64,000 nt of DNA from Multifurca ochricompacta. Taxonomy: Eukaryota; Basidiomycota; Agaricomycetes; Russulales; Russulaceae. Where the stretch lies: NCBI GenBank assembly GCA_022496185.1, contig WTXG01000003.1, forward strand, positions 1,364,001 to 1,428,000. The letters run 5' to 3'. Both the position numbers and the translations under genes were made by a program. Shown piece by piece: positions 11,718-22,716 of the stretch (its first letter is position 1; the number at the start of each line of letters is the position of its first letter). The notes under the pieces were generated by a model. That model searched no databases, was not told where the DNA came from, and was given only the letters and a program-made list of their open reading frames with translations.

Positions 11718-13219
11718 TTAAGTATGTACGAGGCAAGGGTCGAACCCCTTTGGAAATACTTGCCGCATGTTGACGTTGATTCGGGTCGTGCGCATATATC
11801 GTGCATATGGTGCCCACATTCCCCTATCCGCGTCGACATCTTCCTCAAGATATAATGGCAACGTTTCCTCGAGTATGCGTGGAACGCCGTGGTATGCGCG
11901 CCGGCATGTAGGGCCAGACATCACGACGACATCACCGGAGCGTAGCAAAATAGGGATTGGCGTGACGTCGCGTGTGAGGCCACCAATAAGAAAGATGGCA
12001 GCATTGCCGAGGCTGATGGACGGGACATTAGTGAATACGAGAGGAGATGAGAAAAGTGAGACATACGAGATCGAGACAAGTGGCGATGTGGCGCAAAGTT
12101 CGGAATGGTCGACATGGCCCATAAGGGTGTCTTTGGTCTGATAAAAGTTGACAATGCCTGCGTCAGGCTCTACAAAGTGCACAGACTGAGTGACACCTAA
12201 CAAATCACAGATGTGGCCCATTTCAAATGCTGACCATATGTTTCATTCCATGCTTGCCAGTTGGCGTTACCCTCTCCCCAATCATCAAGCGGTCCTGCAC
12301 CTGCGCGCCCAAATACGTCGTACCAACAGATGCTGCGCACCACCTCAGTACATACATTCCGGAATGGCTCGCCTATTGGCTGCACCTCACTTGCAAAATC
12401 GTATTGCTTTGTGCCCCAATGGTAAGACCAACCAATGTTTGCCCAACGCAGGCGCGGGAGAAGCTGCTTGGCACTAAGCGGCTGCGCGTGCACGGATGGC
12501 ATTGGAGGGGGTCTTGGAGCACCCCTAAGCAGAGAGAATGTTGCAGGCGAGGCTGGAGTGTTCGAGATAAGATGCCGTGGACTCGAGGAGTCAGATGATG
12601 TTGAAATTGTTGAAGGAAGGGAGGCGCGTGGTTGGATGGTGGTTTCTGGCGAATGGAGGTAGGTGGACCAGAGGCCAGAAGATGGAAGGATATAGTGCGT
12701 ATCCAGATTGGTCTCGTTTGGGTGTCTGGCGTGATTGAGAAGGGACCATCTGATTAAGTTGCGCTGGGACTCGTCTGAGACAAAAGATGGTAAGATCACC
12801 AGACCTTTCAAGTTGGTGAGTGCGATAAGAGGACATGAGGTCAAAGTCTAGAGCTAGTGAGCAACATGTTTCCCACCGTGAATATTGGCGACTGTGAACG
12901 CCCTGCTCTTTTTCGTAGTTGGCACATTTTGAAGACTAATTTCCTTGATGTTAACAGTATCGGTGCGACCTTTCCATCCTCCCCGCTCAATCTCTGCAGA
13001 TCTACTTGGATCCAACAAAGCGAGATCTAACACATCAGACAGATCCGGAGGGGGGAAGTGAGCTTTGTATTTTTTCTCTGCTACCCTAAAAGGCGTCCAA
13101 TCAGTATTGAAGTCCTCTGCGCGATTCTTGGTAGTCTTATAATAGTGTCTCTTAGCATGCTTGTGTCCACGGCTGGTTGGGTCAAATAAATGATTGTAAC
13201 TGTGACTCGGGCTGGTCAT
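11718..13219 (-). CDS. ALKBH1-like 2-oxoglutarate/Fe(II) dioxygenase
   Basis: AlkB-family oxygenase of the ALKBH1 branch, whose known substrates in other organisms include tRNA and DNA methyl groups. Start ATG 13219-13217 gives MTSPSHSYNHLFDP. The middle exon carries LVILPSFVSDESQRNLIRWS and LRWANIGWSYHWG. Splicing to YEPDAGIVNFYQTKDTLMGHVDHSE supplies the iron ligands of HxD (HVD), and a canonical intron then gives SISLGNAAIFLIGGLTRD. The third iron ligand is in RRAYHGVPRI and the 2-oxoglutarate-binding Arg in TRINVNMRQVFP. It ends at TAA 11720-11718. The frame is intact. The start is only 126 bases from the divergent LETM1-like gene. Confidence 0.9.
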
Positions 13220-13345
13220 AGATACGAGACAAGACAAGACGAGACGAGACGACGCGTGTTTGTTGCCGTGCTGATGCCGTCTTGAACTCGAACTGCTTCC
13301 TCTCTTCCTCTCTTCTCTCTCTTCTCTTCTCTTCTTTAAAGGTGT
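13220..13345. promoter_or_regulatory. Bidirectional promoter between ALKBH1-like and LETM1-like genes
   Basis: The two start codons are 126 bases apart and diverge, so promoter and 5' UTR elements for both must fit here. The LETM1 side holds a pyrimidine tract of about 40 bases (CTCTTCTCT-type, 13298-13338) directly before the ATG, a common arrangement at fungal transcription starts. The other side begins with GAGAC/AAGAC repeats (13224-13252). Confidence 0.6.
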
Positions 13346-15602
13346 ATGTCTCGGTCACTCCCACTCTTCACTGTCGCTCTTCGCAACCACGCGGTACATC
13401 CTCGCCTCATAAATTATTTGCACGCCCGGCGTACTGTGCTCTCCCTCCCTCAGAACTTCCATCACCATCACGGTCAACTCGTATCACGCTATCAATCAAC
13501 CCAAACCACCACTGACCCTTCCTCATCTCCGCCTTCCCCGCCGGCCCCCAAAAATATCAAAAAAACAGAGCCCTTACTCTCACGCGCATGGAAGAAGGTT
13601 AAGCACGAGGCGCAGCATTACTGGCACGGTTCGAAACTCCTAGCTAAAGAAGTCCGCATATCGGCGCGTCTACAAAGAAAGATTCTCCAAGGTGAGACCC
13701 TCACACGCCGTGAGCGGAGGCAGGTATGTGGGAAATACATAGTCAGTTCAAATACAATACTGATAGCTGTGGCTCAACATGCAGCTTCGACGGACCACGC
13801 AGGACTTGCTACGAGTAATTCCGTTTGCCGTCTTCATCATGGTTCCCTTCATGGAGTTCCTGCTCCCGGTTGCCCTCAAACTCTTCCCAAATATGCTTCC
13901 TTCTACCTTTGAAGACAAATTTGCAGCCGTACGTGCCTTCTGTCCCTATCTGCCATTGGCTCTAACGTTTTTCTCGCAGGAAGAAAAAGCCCGCAAGCTC
14001 CTCCGCATGCGGCTTGAGATGGCTAAATTCCTTCAGGAGACACTTCGTGAGTCTGGTTTGAAGGCCAATGCGCACATCCTAGGTAGTGACGCCTTCAAGG
14101 GTTCTTCCGCAAAGTATTCCATCCGCTTCCGTGTCCTCCGTTTAGGCTAACGAGTTTTCCCCAAGGTGCGTTCAACAGGCGAATCTCCGTCGACCGAAGA
14201 CATTATAAATGTTGCGAAGCTCTTTGACGACGACCTCACGCTCGACAATCTCTCGCGTCCGCAACTGACGTCAATGTCCCGGTACATGGGTCTTAATGCG
14301 TTCGGTACGGACAATTTCTTACGCGGGGCAATCCGGTCGCGGCTGTTACAGCTTCGGCGAGATGATCAAGCCATTCTCGCTGAGGGCGTCGACGAATTGA
14401 GCACAGCCGAGCTCCAGCACGCGTGCCAAAGTCGAGGTATACGCACCTACGGTGTAAGCCCTGCGCGCCTGCGTGAGGACCTCAACACATGGATCCAGCT
14501 CCACCTCAGCGAGCGCGTCTCTGGTCTGCTGCTCGTGCTTGGGCGCGCGTTTGAATTCGATCGCAAGCCCGGTGAGGATGAGAGCAGCCGGGCAACAGTC
14601 GTGCGAAGCCTCGAGCATGTGCTCAGCGGGCTGCCGGACAACCTTGTGCGTTTATTTTCGTTGACTGTCCTCTTGGTTTCTCAGCTGATGAGAACATAGT
14701 TGAACGAAGCAGAGCTGGAAGTCGACTCAGAGAAGGCATCATACAAGCAGCGACTCGAAGTATTACAGCAGCAAGAAGAGCTCATCGAGGACGAGGAAGA
14801 GCAGGAACAGAAGGAGGAGGATGCACGGCGCGCCAGACGCGCGGCCTCGGAGCGCTCGAAGGGGGAGGAGGAGGCGCGCATAGCCGAATCATTACTGCCT
14901 GATTCTGAGGTACGTTTCATGTAGCTCTCATTCCTATTCTTATCATTGAGTGGGACGACTGACGGAGGTTCGAGAGCAGTTATGCTCCGAGCCTTTAGAG
15001 GAGGATGCACGCATGACGACAGAACAATTGAAGGAAATCGTCGAAGTGCTTTCAGTACTCTCCGCAAAATCGTCCGTACTTAAGGAGCGCGATGAGCTCC
15101 ATTCGCTTATGGAGGAAAACCAGCAGAGTGCGAGTGAGGAGGTTGAGGTGCGCATGCCTTTCACTTTTTATCACGCATGCAACATTATGCAACATGGGAC
15201 GACTTAAGCTCACTCCGTTGGCAGGATCCCAAAGCGGCGGCACTCGTGAAGCGCATCCGTAACATGCTGACTAAACTGGATAAGCAGCTGGAGGAGTACG
15301 ATGCGCGTGTTGGCAGCTCGTTGCAACTTATAGCGTGCGACGCCGCAGGTCGCATCCCGATTCGGGACCTCGCCAAGGCGCTGTCGATGATCCGGCACCG
15401 ACCGGAGGAGGACGTGGTTGCGCACGTTGTTGATAAACTGGATATTGATCATGATGGGTATGTCGAGCTTGAGCACGTACTCGGACTGGCACGCGAGGAA
15501 GGACTGGGGATCGTAATTGAGACGAACGAGACGGACGCACGGAATTTGTTGGGTGAAATCAAGGAGTCCAAGCCGCGCAAGGAGGACATAGTTCAAGAAT
15601 AG
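13346..15602 (+). CDS. LETM1/Mdm38-family mitochondrial inner-membrane protein
   Basis: LETM1 proteins sit in the inner mitochondrial membrane, take part in K+/H+ exchange and bind mitoribosomes. The N-terminus (MSRSLPLFTVALRNH) is presequence-like. The transmembrane segment is LLRVIPFAVFIMVPFMEFLLPV. The ribosome-binding LETM domain contains EDIINVAKLFDDDLTLDNLS, RYMGLNAFGTDNFLR and ACQSRGIRTYGVSPARLRED. A long coiled coil of Glu/Arg/Gln follows (about 14700-15130). The C-terminus has an EF-hand-like loop, DIDHDGYVELEHV. At the exon end near 14099-14113 one base seems missing: the family block KxFFRKVRSTGE reads correctly only with one extra base before TTCTTCCGC. That is probably a sequence error. 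Confidence 0.93.
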
Positions 15603-15801
15603 CATAAATGGCCATGCGATCAATTCCCACTCCCCTTTCTTAGTATATATATAGACACGGTCATATTTCTTACTAATACTGAGCCCGTCCAAGGCATCTC
15701 CTTAAGTACGGGAGTTCATAACCCTTTTTGGTGGGAAATTTTTGTCGTCCTGCATAATATGTGACAAGATGAAAAAACTGGCTAAACTGTGCATCGATAC
15801 T

Positions 15802-16689
15802 TCATGACGAAGCAACCGCCACCACTACGTTACTCTTAGAGGCGATCTTGACCCCCGCTTTTTTGCCGCTGTGACCATCCCGGCCTGACTGGCTGAGCGT
15901 CTCTGCGGCGCTAGCATCATCATCTGCACGCTCAGCCCACCACCTGCCCGTCTGCAGGGCGAGCACGCCGGTCAGGGCAACGCTACAGATGAGGTGACTT
16001 GATGCGAGGCCAAGCGTTGGTGCGCGTAAGTCAGGAGGAAACTTGGCATCTGGAATATGAGGAGGGAGAACCACGAAGTTGGTAAATATATCTATAGCGT
16101 GGCAAATGCATGCGATGTGAGCTAGCGCAGGCGAACGAAAGTATGGCGACGGAATGAAGTGGACATACTGGGGAGCACGGATTGGACATAAATGGCGACG
16201 GCGGTGCCATATAAAACTGTACATATATGAATACGGTACGGTCGTCGTCGGGTCAGAGAATGAGGGAGTGAGAGGAGTTGAAAGATGAACGAAAAGTGAA
16301 CAATAAGAGGGAGAGAGATAGAGAACTCACAGATGCTGCCACCGTCAAACATCAAGTTTCCAGCCTCGCCATCGCGCAAACTCCAAAAAATCGTTGCAGC
16401 CCCGAGTGCGGCTGCAGCGGCAACGACGTAGCCTACGCCTGGCGCACCCTTAGTGAGGACGTGGTAGTATCTAGCTGCAACCCAGAGGTGAACGTCGGTG
16501 ACGGGTGTCCTCCAGAGAGTAAGTGAGTCTGCAATCCAGTGAGTGAAGAGCAAGCCTATTCGCAAATGCGTTCGGGAAATTGAATGGGTCGGCCATAAGA
16601 TGTGCTGGACTGGACAACCAGTGAGTCCATAATAACGCACCGAGGAGTATGGATGTCACTGAGACGGTGATGGCTGCGCGGATGGCCAT
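15802..16689 (-). CDS. SHR3: SHR3-family ER chaperone for amino-acid permeases
   Basis: Shr3 is an ER membrane protein needed for folding and export of amino-acid permeases. Start ATG 16689-16687 gives MAIRAAITVSVTSILLG (first membrane segment). After a GT-AG intron come LLFTHWIADSLTLWRTPV, VGYVVAAAAALGAATIFW, MFDGGSI, GTAVAIYVQSVLP, NFVVLPPHIP and SHLICSVALTGVLALQTGRWW, making four membrane segments and a polar tail. FDGGS followed by AxxIY is the arrangement in yeast Shr3. TGA is at 15804-15802. The frame is intact over about four exons. Confidence 0.85.
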
Positions 16690-17251
16690 AGTGCGGACTG
16701 CTCTCGAAGTATAGATGTCGTCGATGTTGATGCTGATTTTTGAGATTTGAGACAAGCACACGCCGCTCAGGCGCTCAAGTTGCCGTGGTTGAGCCTACTG
16801 GATGCAATTTACCCAACAGATTGTGCCGAATCACGTGATGTAAAGTAAACAACAGCAAATTCTGTTGAACCAAGATAGAGCGGTACAGAGGTTCCGGGAT
16901 AGCGGTTCGACATGATTATGATCACGCGTAGATAACAAAAATCAAAATGCGTTCATCTAAGATCTGACATGTGATCAAATCACATCATTAAACAAGATAA
17001 CAAGATAATGCATTCATTTAATCTAGTAGCTGATTATAATACATAGATCTACAATAGATAAAGCAGTTGCTGGTGCAGTATTGACTGCATCTAAGCCTCT
17101 AAGTCTAAACAAAGGGCAATTTTATCACATTAGAGTCATGTATTTCAGTTTTGGGTGTTCAACAGCAGGAAACCATTTTTTAGTATGTAGAATAAAATAT
17201 GCAAGCTGTATTATATACATTACATGGAATGTAAAAGTAAATCATTGTAAA
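16690..17251. other. AT-rich intergenic DNA at the edge of the transposon block
   Basis: Contains the SHR3 promoter side and then AT-rich sequence without a supported gene. It is the last host sequence before the nested retrotransposons. GTAAA at 17247-17251 is one copy of the target duplication of the outermost LTR. Confidence 0.5.
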
Positions 17252-17265
17252 TGTCACAGCCAGGT

Positions 17266-17992
17266 TGTCCTGGATGCGCATTTTTGCCATCCCGGACCGA
17301 TTGAAAACCATCCTGAGGGCATCACACGATTGCGTGTCTTGCAAAGTCGACCTTCTTAGACTTAGATAAGATAAGGAGGAGTTCGGACCGATCTGACCTG
17401 GTCCACGCGATGTGAAGTAGTCACTGCCCTATGTAGCAATGGACATTATAGATACACACGGCCATTGTTTGAGTAATACAGATTAACGATTTGATTATAG
17501 AGTGATCTAAAGTAGTCTAGTATGTATTTTAGATAATGCCAGACCGGCAGAAACGATCGCGCGTTAGTAAACAAGATGTGTCAGGGTACTTAGAAGAGTA
17601 AGCCACTGATAACTACTTAGATTTACATCACACGCTCGATTGGCTTTGGTATTTCGTAGGATAGTACTAGAATGTATTTAAAGACACCCTGTAGCACGCT
17701 GCAGACCCCATCTTGTCCTCTTGGGGCTGTAGGTGCGGTTTATCTTTGTATTTACTCAGGCCCAGCTAATCTTGTCCTCTTGGGGCTGTAGGCTCTTAGC
17801 AAAGTTCAATATAGGTCTATTCTTGCTGCATAAGCAAGGCAGAGTCCTCTGACTGCTTCAAGCCTTACGCATGCATTAATCTCCGCATTCTGGGCAGCTT
17901 CCGACTAGGATTTTATCACCTCTGAGTTTACTATGACTTTTACATCTTATCTAATCTAACACTGCAAGCGCGGGATAGAAGCACCCGTTACA
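17266..17992 (+). repeat. Element A 5' LTR
   Basis: 727 bases, TGTCCTGG...CCGTTACA. A TATA-like TATTTAAA lies at 17675-17682, and the likely transcript start ATCTTGTCCT at 17710 is 35 bases later. A 24-base block beginning ATCTTGTCCTCTTGGGGC is present twice in direct orientation (17710-17733 and 17769-17792). Confidence 0.93.
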
Positions 17993-17994
17993 TT

Positions 17995-18004
17995 AGGACA
18001 AGAT
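17995..18004 (+). promoter_or_regulatory. Element A self-priming site
   Basis: AGGACAAGAT, two bases after the LTR, is the exact reverse complement of ATCTTGTCCT at 17710-17719, the predicted 5' end of the element mRNA. This is the arrangement of Tf1-type self-priming elements. I see no tRNA match. Confidence 0.65.
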
Positions 18005-18902
18005 CCTCAATTTCGTGTTCTCCCTCACGACAGGGCCAATGCGCTCACTAACAGCCAGACAGTCTTAGAGTAGTGACCCCCTGGGGTGGTGCCGGTGAGG
18101 TGCTTACTGTGTCAAGCCAATAATTCATAGCCTGCGTGGTGATCTCTGAAGCCCGAGTAGTGGTGACAGAGGTTGCTTGGTCATTAAGGGGTGTTATCGG
18201 GGGATCGCATGCATCCTGATCACTGGTGCGGGATCTTCTACCAAGGAGTGTAAAACCCGGTCAGACAAAGGGGGCCCCGCGAGAGTGGTGACAGGCACAG
18301 AGAGGAGGCCGAACTGAACCATTTTAGGAAGCTCTTGGGCTCGTGTCCCCTGAGTGAAGAGGCAGGCAACAGGTCGAGAAGACTGAGCCAGACAGCCTTG
18401 GGCAACGCTACTTTTCTCATTTCATTTTCTTGGTATGATCGTCATCGCCGCTGCATCGGGTCCGGATCTTTGAATCCGAGATCTATTGGCCAGCTTGATC
18501 GATCTACCCTTTCCACCTGTGCTTAGTGTTGCACGGCACTTGTATCTTTGCTGTTAGTCCCCCAGATTTTTCGGACTGGCTTCTAGGAGAGACGTCCACC
18601 CCCACACACACTACCGACCATACTCAGTTTCACGCTCACGCGCGCAATCACGCATTGCTTCAGCTTCTCGAGCATCCTCACACTCTCCCTCTCCCATTTC
18701 AATTCACTCTCCTGAGACCCAACGTAGAGGTAGACAGACAACTAGACAGTTAGATCGACGACCCAGGACAGCTACAGTCAGTGGACTTGTACTTGCACCC
18801 GCAAACGAGCCACTTCCTAGTCAGACTACTCCTGAATCGACTACTCCTGTCCCAGAAAGTTCTAGTATTTCTGCCCCTACTCCACAAATTCAAAGTCCAG
18901 AA
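18005..18902 (+). other. Element A untranslated leader
   Basis: About 0.9 kb between the priming site and the gag ATG. I see no conserved coding frame. Confidence 0.5.
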
Positions 18903-19279
18903 ATGTCCGCACCCACCGCATCCACTTCCGCCTCTACCCTCTCCCGCGATGATGTTAACCGAGCGCTCCACGACATGGCGGTCACTGTTAGGGATTTGGC
19001 CAGAGATGTGCAAACGCTGACGCAGCACCAGGCACAAGCTTCGGCATCTCCACCTCAGCACACCCTTGCTACTGGGAAGGATTCTACAGTAGCGCGCCCT
19101 GCGTCTTGGGATGGCAAGGGGACTTCAGTGGATGCGCGCCATTTTCTGGCAGCTTACCACAATTGGGCTTGCGCACAGAAGAATAGTCTAAATGATTACA
19201 ATGTGCAAACCCAGAAGTGGATTAGGAGAGACTCTGATTGGATCTTATCCGTTCTCATCTTCTAGCTGGAGATGCCCGG

Positions 19280-19857
19280 TGTTACGAACCCCATCCTTGC
19301 CCGTATTCTTTTTCTTACCTAACGACGACCCTTCCCTGCCACCCACTCTCCACTACCAGATCACGTCTCCATCGTGGGATCCGTCACATGCTCTTTGCCC
19401 ATCCCCGTGACTCACTTGTTTATGTATCTTTGGCTGTCCTTATCTCTGCTTATCGCTTATCTTCTTATCGTACGACCGGACACTTACTTAATTCCCTATC
19501 AGTAGAAGCCAGGCTCTACGCCCTCCGCTTCCAGTTATTTGGGCCCACTTGACTCCGTGATTCTTATCTTTAGACGCTCATTCGATTACATATATAAGTC
19601 CGCTGTAACTACAATGTAGACCTCAGACTCGACTTATTGAATACATCGGTGTTTGTCTTCTGGACTTCCCCTTGAAACCTTTGACTTGATCGTCTCAGTG
19701 CTTTTGGCACTTTCCGCTCAACATCATCACTAGGGAACAGCCCCTTTGATGTTGACTCACCCATTCGAACTCCAAGAGGTCTTATTGACCTCTTATCTGA
19801 ATACACGAACGAAGCTGTCGCACAAGTTGTGCAGAACGTCTCACACCGGACGTAACA
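19280..19857 (+). repeat. Element B outer left LTR (L1, probably recombinant)
   Basis: 578 bases, TGTTACGAACC...GACGTAACA. TATATAAG is at 19591 and the presumed transcript start AGACTCGACTT at 19625. Its inner edge is followed by TCCGT (19858-19862), the reverse complement of the ACGGA duplication from the middle of pol, not by the priming site, which shows that it is an inversion junction. Confidence 0.92.
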
Positions 19858-22716
19858 TCCGTTGCACCAGAATTGAAGGTACTGTTTGAGCCACTGGTTT
19901 GTTCTTTCCGACTGCCCATCTGTCTGTGGATGATATGCTGTGGAGATGTTCTGGGCAATATTCAGTGTTTTACAGAGCGCTCTGGCAAACGCGGATGTGA
20001 AGCGTGGGTCGCGGTCTGAGATGATCTTTTCAGGGAGGCCATAGTGTCTGTAGACGTGATCCAGATAAAGTTTGGCCACTCCTTCTGCTGTGATGGACTC
20101 GTTACAAGGTATGAACAACGCCGCTTTCGAACAGTCGTGATCGGTGATGGTCAGGACTGAGTCAAAACCTCTGGAAATGGGGAGTTTGACGATGAAATCC
20201 ATGGCAATAGTCTGGAATGGTTGTGAGGCCGTCGGCGTAATTGGGAAGGGTGCCGGTGGTTGTGGGTGCGTATTTACTTTGTTGGCCTGGCAGTCTGCGC
20301 ATCCCTTCACATACTCCTCCACATCTCTTTTCATGTTTGGCCACCAGTAGTCGCGTTTGGCAAGAGCGTAAGTGTTGGCAATGCCAGGATGTCCTGCAGA
20401 GGGGAGGTCATGGTGAAAATGGATCACCCCCCTCTTAATGTTGTCGCCACCGGTGACAACAAGCCGATCCCCGTCCTTCCACCACAGGCCGTCAATCTTC
20501 TTCAGATTGTGTGCATCGGCCCATGTTTCGCATAACTGCTGATTCATATTTTGGGACACTTGGGCCCATAGATCCATATCATAAAGACTGACAACCGCCG
20601 TCTTTGCGAAGACTTCCTCGGGGAGCACTGTGATATTAGTGTTATCCTCCCCGCCATCGTTCAGGTCTGGCCGTCGTGACAGTGCATCTGCTCGTGCGTT
20701 GTGACTTCCTGCAATGTGTTTAAGCACGAAGTTGTATTCTTCCAATTCTAAGACTTTGCGAGCAACTCGTCGACTGATCTTGTGGGGTTCTTTCCAATAC
20801 AGTAGATTGGAATGATCGGTGTGAATAATAGTCTTATGGGGAGCTCCCGCTAGATAGGGTCGCCAATGTCGCAATGCTTTCACGATGGCCAGTAATTCCC
20901 TGTCCCAGATATCATAATTCCGTTCCGCCGGCGAGAATGTCTCCGAGTAAAAGGCCACAGGATGAAGGAGTCCCACCGTATCCCGCTGATTCAATACAGC
21001 GCCATTTGCGAAGTGGGATGCATCAACCTCAAGTTCGAAAGGTTTCTGTAAATCTGGTTGTAACAGGACCGGTTCTGAGCCAATAATGTTGCGAATCTGT
21101 TCAAAGGCCGTTTGATGTTCTTCTGTCCAATGCCAGGGAACATCTTTCTTCAGTAATCCGTTTAGCGGTTGGGCGATTCCTGAGAAGCCTTGGACAAAGC
21201 GTCGATAGAAGTTACAGAACCCAACGAAAGACCGCACATCCTTGACACATGTGGGTACTGGCCATTCTCGAATTCCTTGCACCTTTACAGGGTCCATTCG
21301 GACCTGTCCTCCTTCTAATATGACTCCCAGATACTCTACACTTGATTGTTCGAACGAGCACTTGGCGGGCTTGAGGTATAAATCATGTTCGTGTAGGATG
21401 TCTAGTACCTGATGTACTCGCTCTTGGTGATGGGTCAGATCATTTTCTGTGGCCACCAGTATGTCGTCCATGTAAACCACTACTTCGCCGGTAAGAATGA
21501 GGTCACAGAATATGTGGTTCATCATCGATTGGAAGGTGGCAGGTGAGTTGGTGAGGCCAAAGAACATAACGTTCGGTTCAAAAAGTCCCTGATTGGTCTT
21601 AAAGGCCGCCTTGCACTGATCCCCTTCTTTGATCCGAATGTTATTGTAACCCCAACGGATGTCCATTTTGGAAAACAAAGATTTATTCCTCATTGCGTCA
21701 ATAAGTTCGGAGATGAGTGGCAAGGGGTAGGCATTCTTTACAGTGTAAGTGTTTATCCGTCGATAATCCTGAACAGGTTGAAGTTTGCCATCTTTCTTCT
21801 TAATGAAGAAGAATGGCGACGTGTAGGGTGATTTCGATGGACGGATATATCCCTTTGCAAGATGTTCCTCAAGGAATGCCGTGAGCGCGGTCTGTTCCAT
21901 CTGTGACAATGGGTAAATTTTACAATCAATTGCTGATGGGGTATCGGGTATGAAGTCAATGGCATGGTCCCATGGTCGTGTAGGGGGAAAACATTGCGAT
22001 TCCTCCTCCGAGAACACTTTCCAGTGTCGATGGTATTCCGCCGGCACCACCTCTTCGAATGTTTTCTCTGTATGTCCTTCTACTGCTTTCTGCGCGAGTT
22101 CTGATGCTTTGGTGACAAAACAATATCCCGAGTCCTCTTCATTTCCTTCTGCCTTGCATGCCAAGGAGTGTCGGACTGTGTAATCGTACCCTATTGACGT
22201 GATGAGTACAGGGTAAGATTCCTTGTCCATTGTCGCATCGCCCCAGTTAATTTTTGGCTCGAATGCGGCAAGCCAGGGATACCCCAAGACCAAATCTTCT
22301 CCACCTAAATTGGTGACTAGGAAGCGTATGACTTTTGTCCTTTCTCCTACTTGGACGTTGAGGTCCGTGTAATGTGTGATTTTTCCAGCCCGATTGGCGG
22401 TTCCATCAATGTTCCAGATATTCTTTTCTTGGGGAAGTGCCAGCATTCCCAATCCCATGGTTTTCACCATTCGCGGGCTGATGAAGTTGTCGGTAGCTCC
22501 TGAGTCGATCAGGATATCGCGATCGGCCGTCCTCTGTGTGGTCTCGAAATGTACTGGTATTTTCAAAGATTTGAAGCGACTAGTATACACAGAGGTTACA
22601 TGTAATGCTCGTGCCCAGGCCGAAGGGTTTGAGCCGATTAAAAATCCTTTTTTGTGAATGCCTTTTCCACCAGGATGGCTCGCACTTCTTCGCTCTCCTT
22701 CATCATATTCGCCCAT
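19858..22716 (-). CDS. pol: Element B pol, N-terminal part (inverted segment)
   Basis: Protease (LIDSGATDNF, LGYPWL), RT (YMDDILVA), RNase H (ELEVDASHFA, IHTDHSNLLYW), the integrase zinc domain (HPGI...CADCQANK) and the first integrase residues in AMDFIVKLP and ISDRDPRFT, with E in SERTNQWLK. The reading frame is unbroken until LQFWC, where it runs into LTR L1. The -1 frame relative to gag implies frameshift expression. The protein is cut in the integrase and continues on the other strand at 24738, so it cannot be made whole from this copy. Confidence 0.92.
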
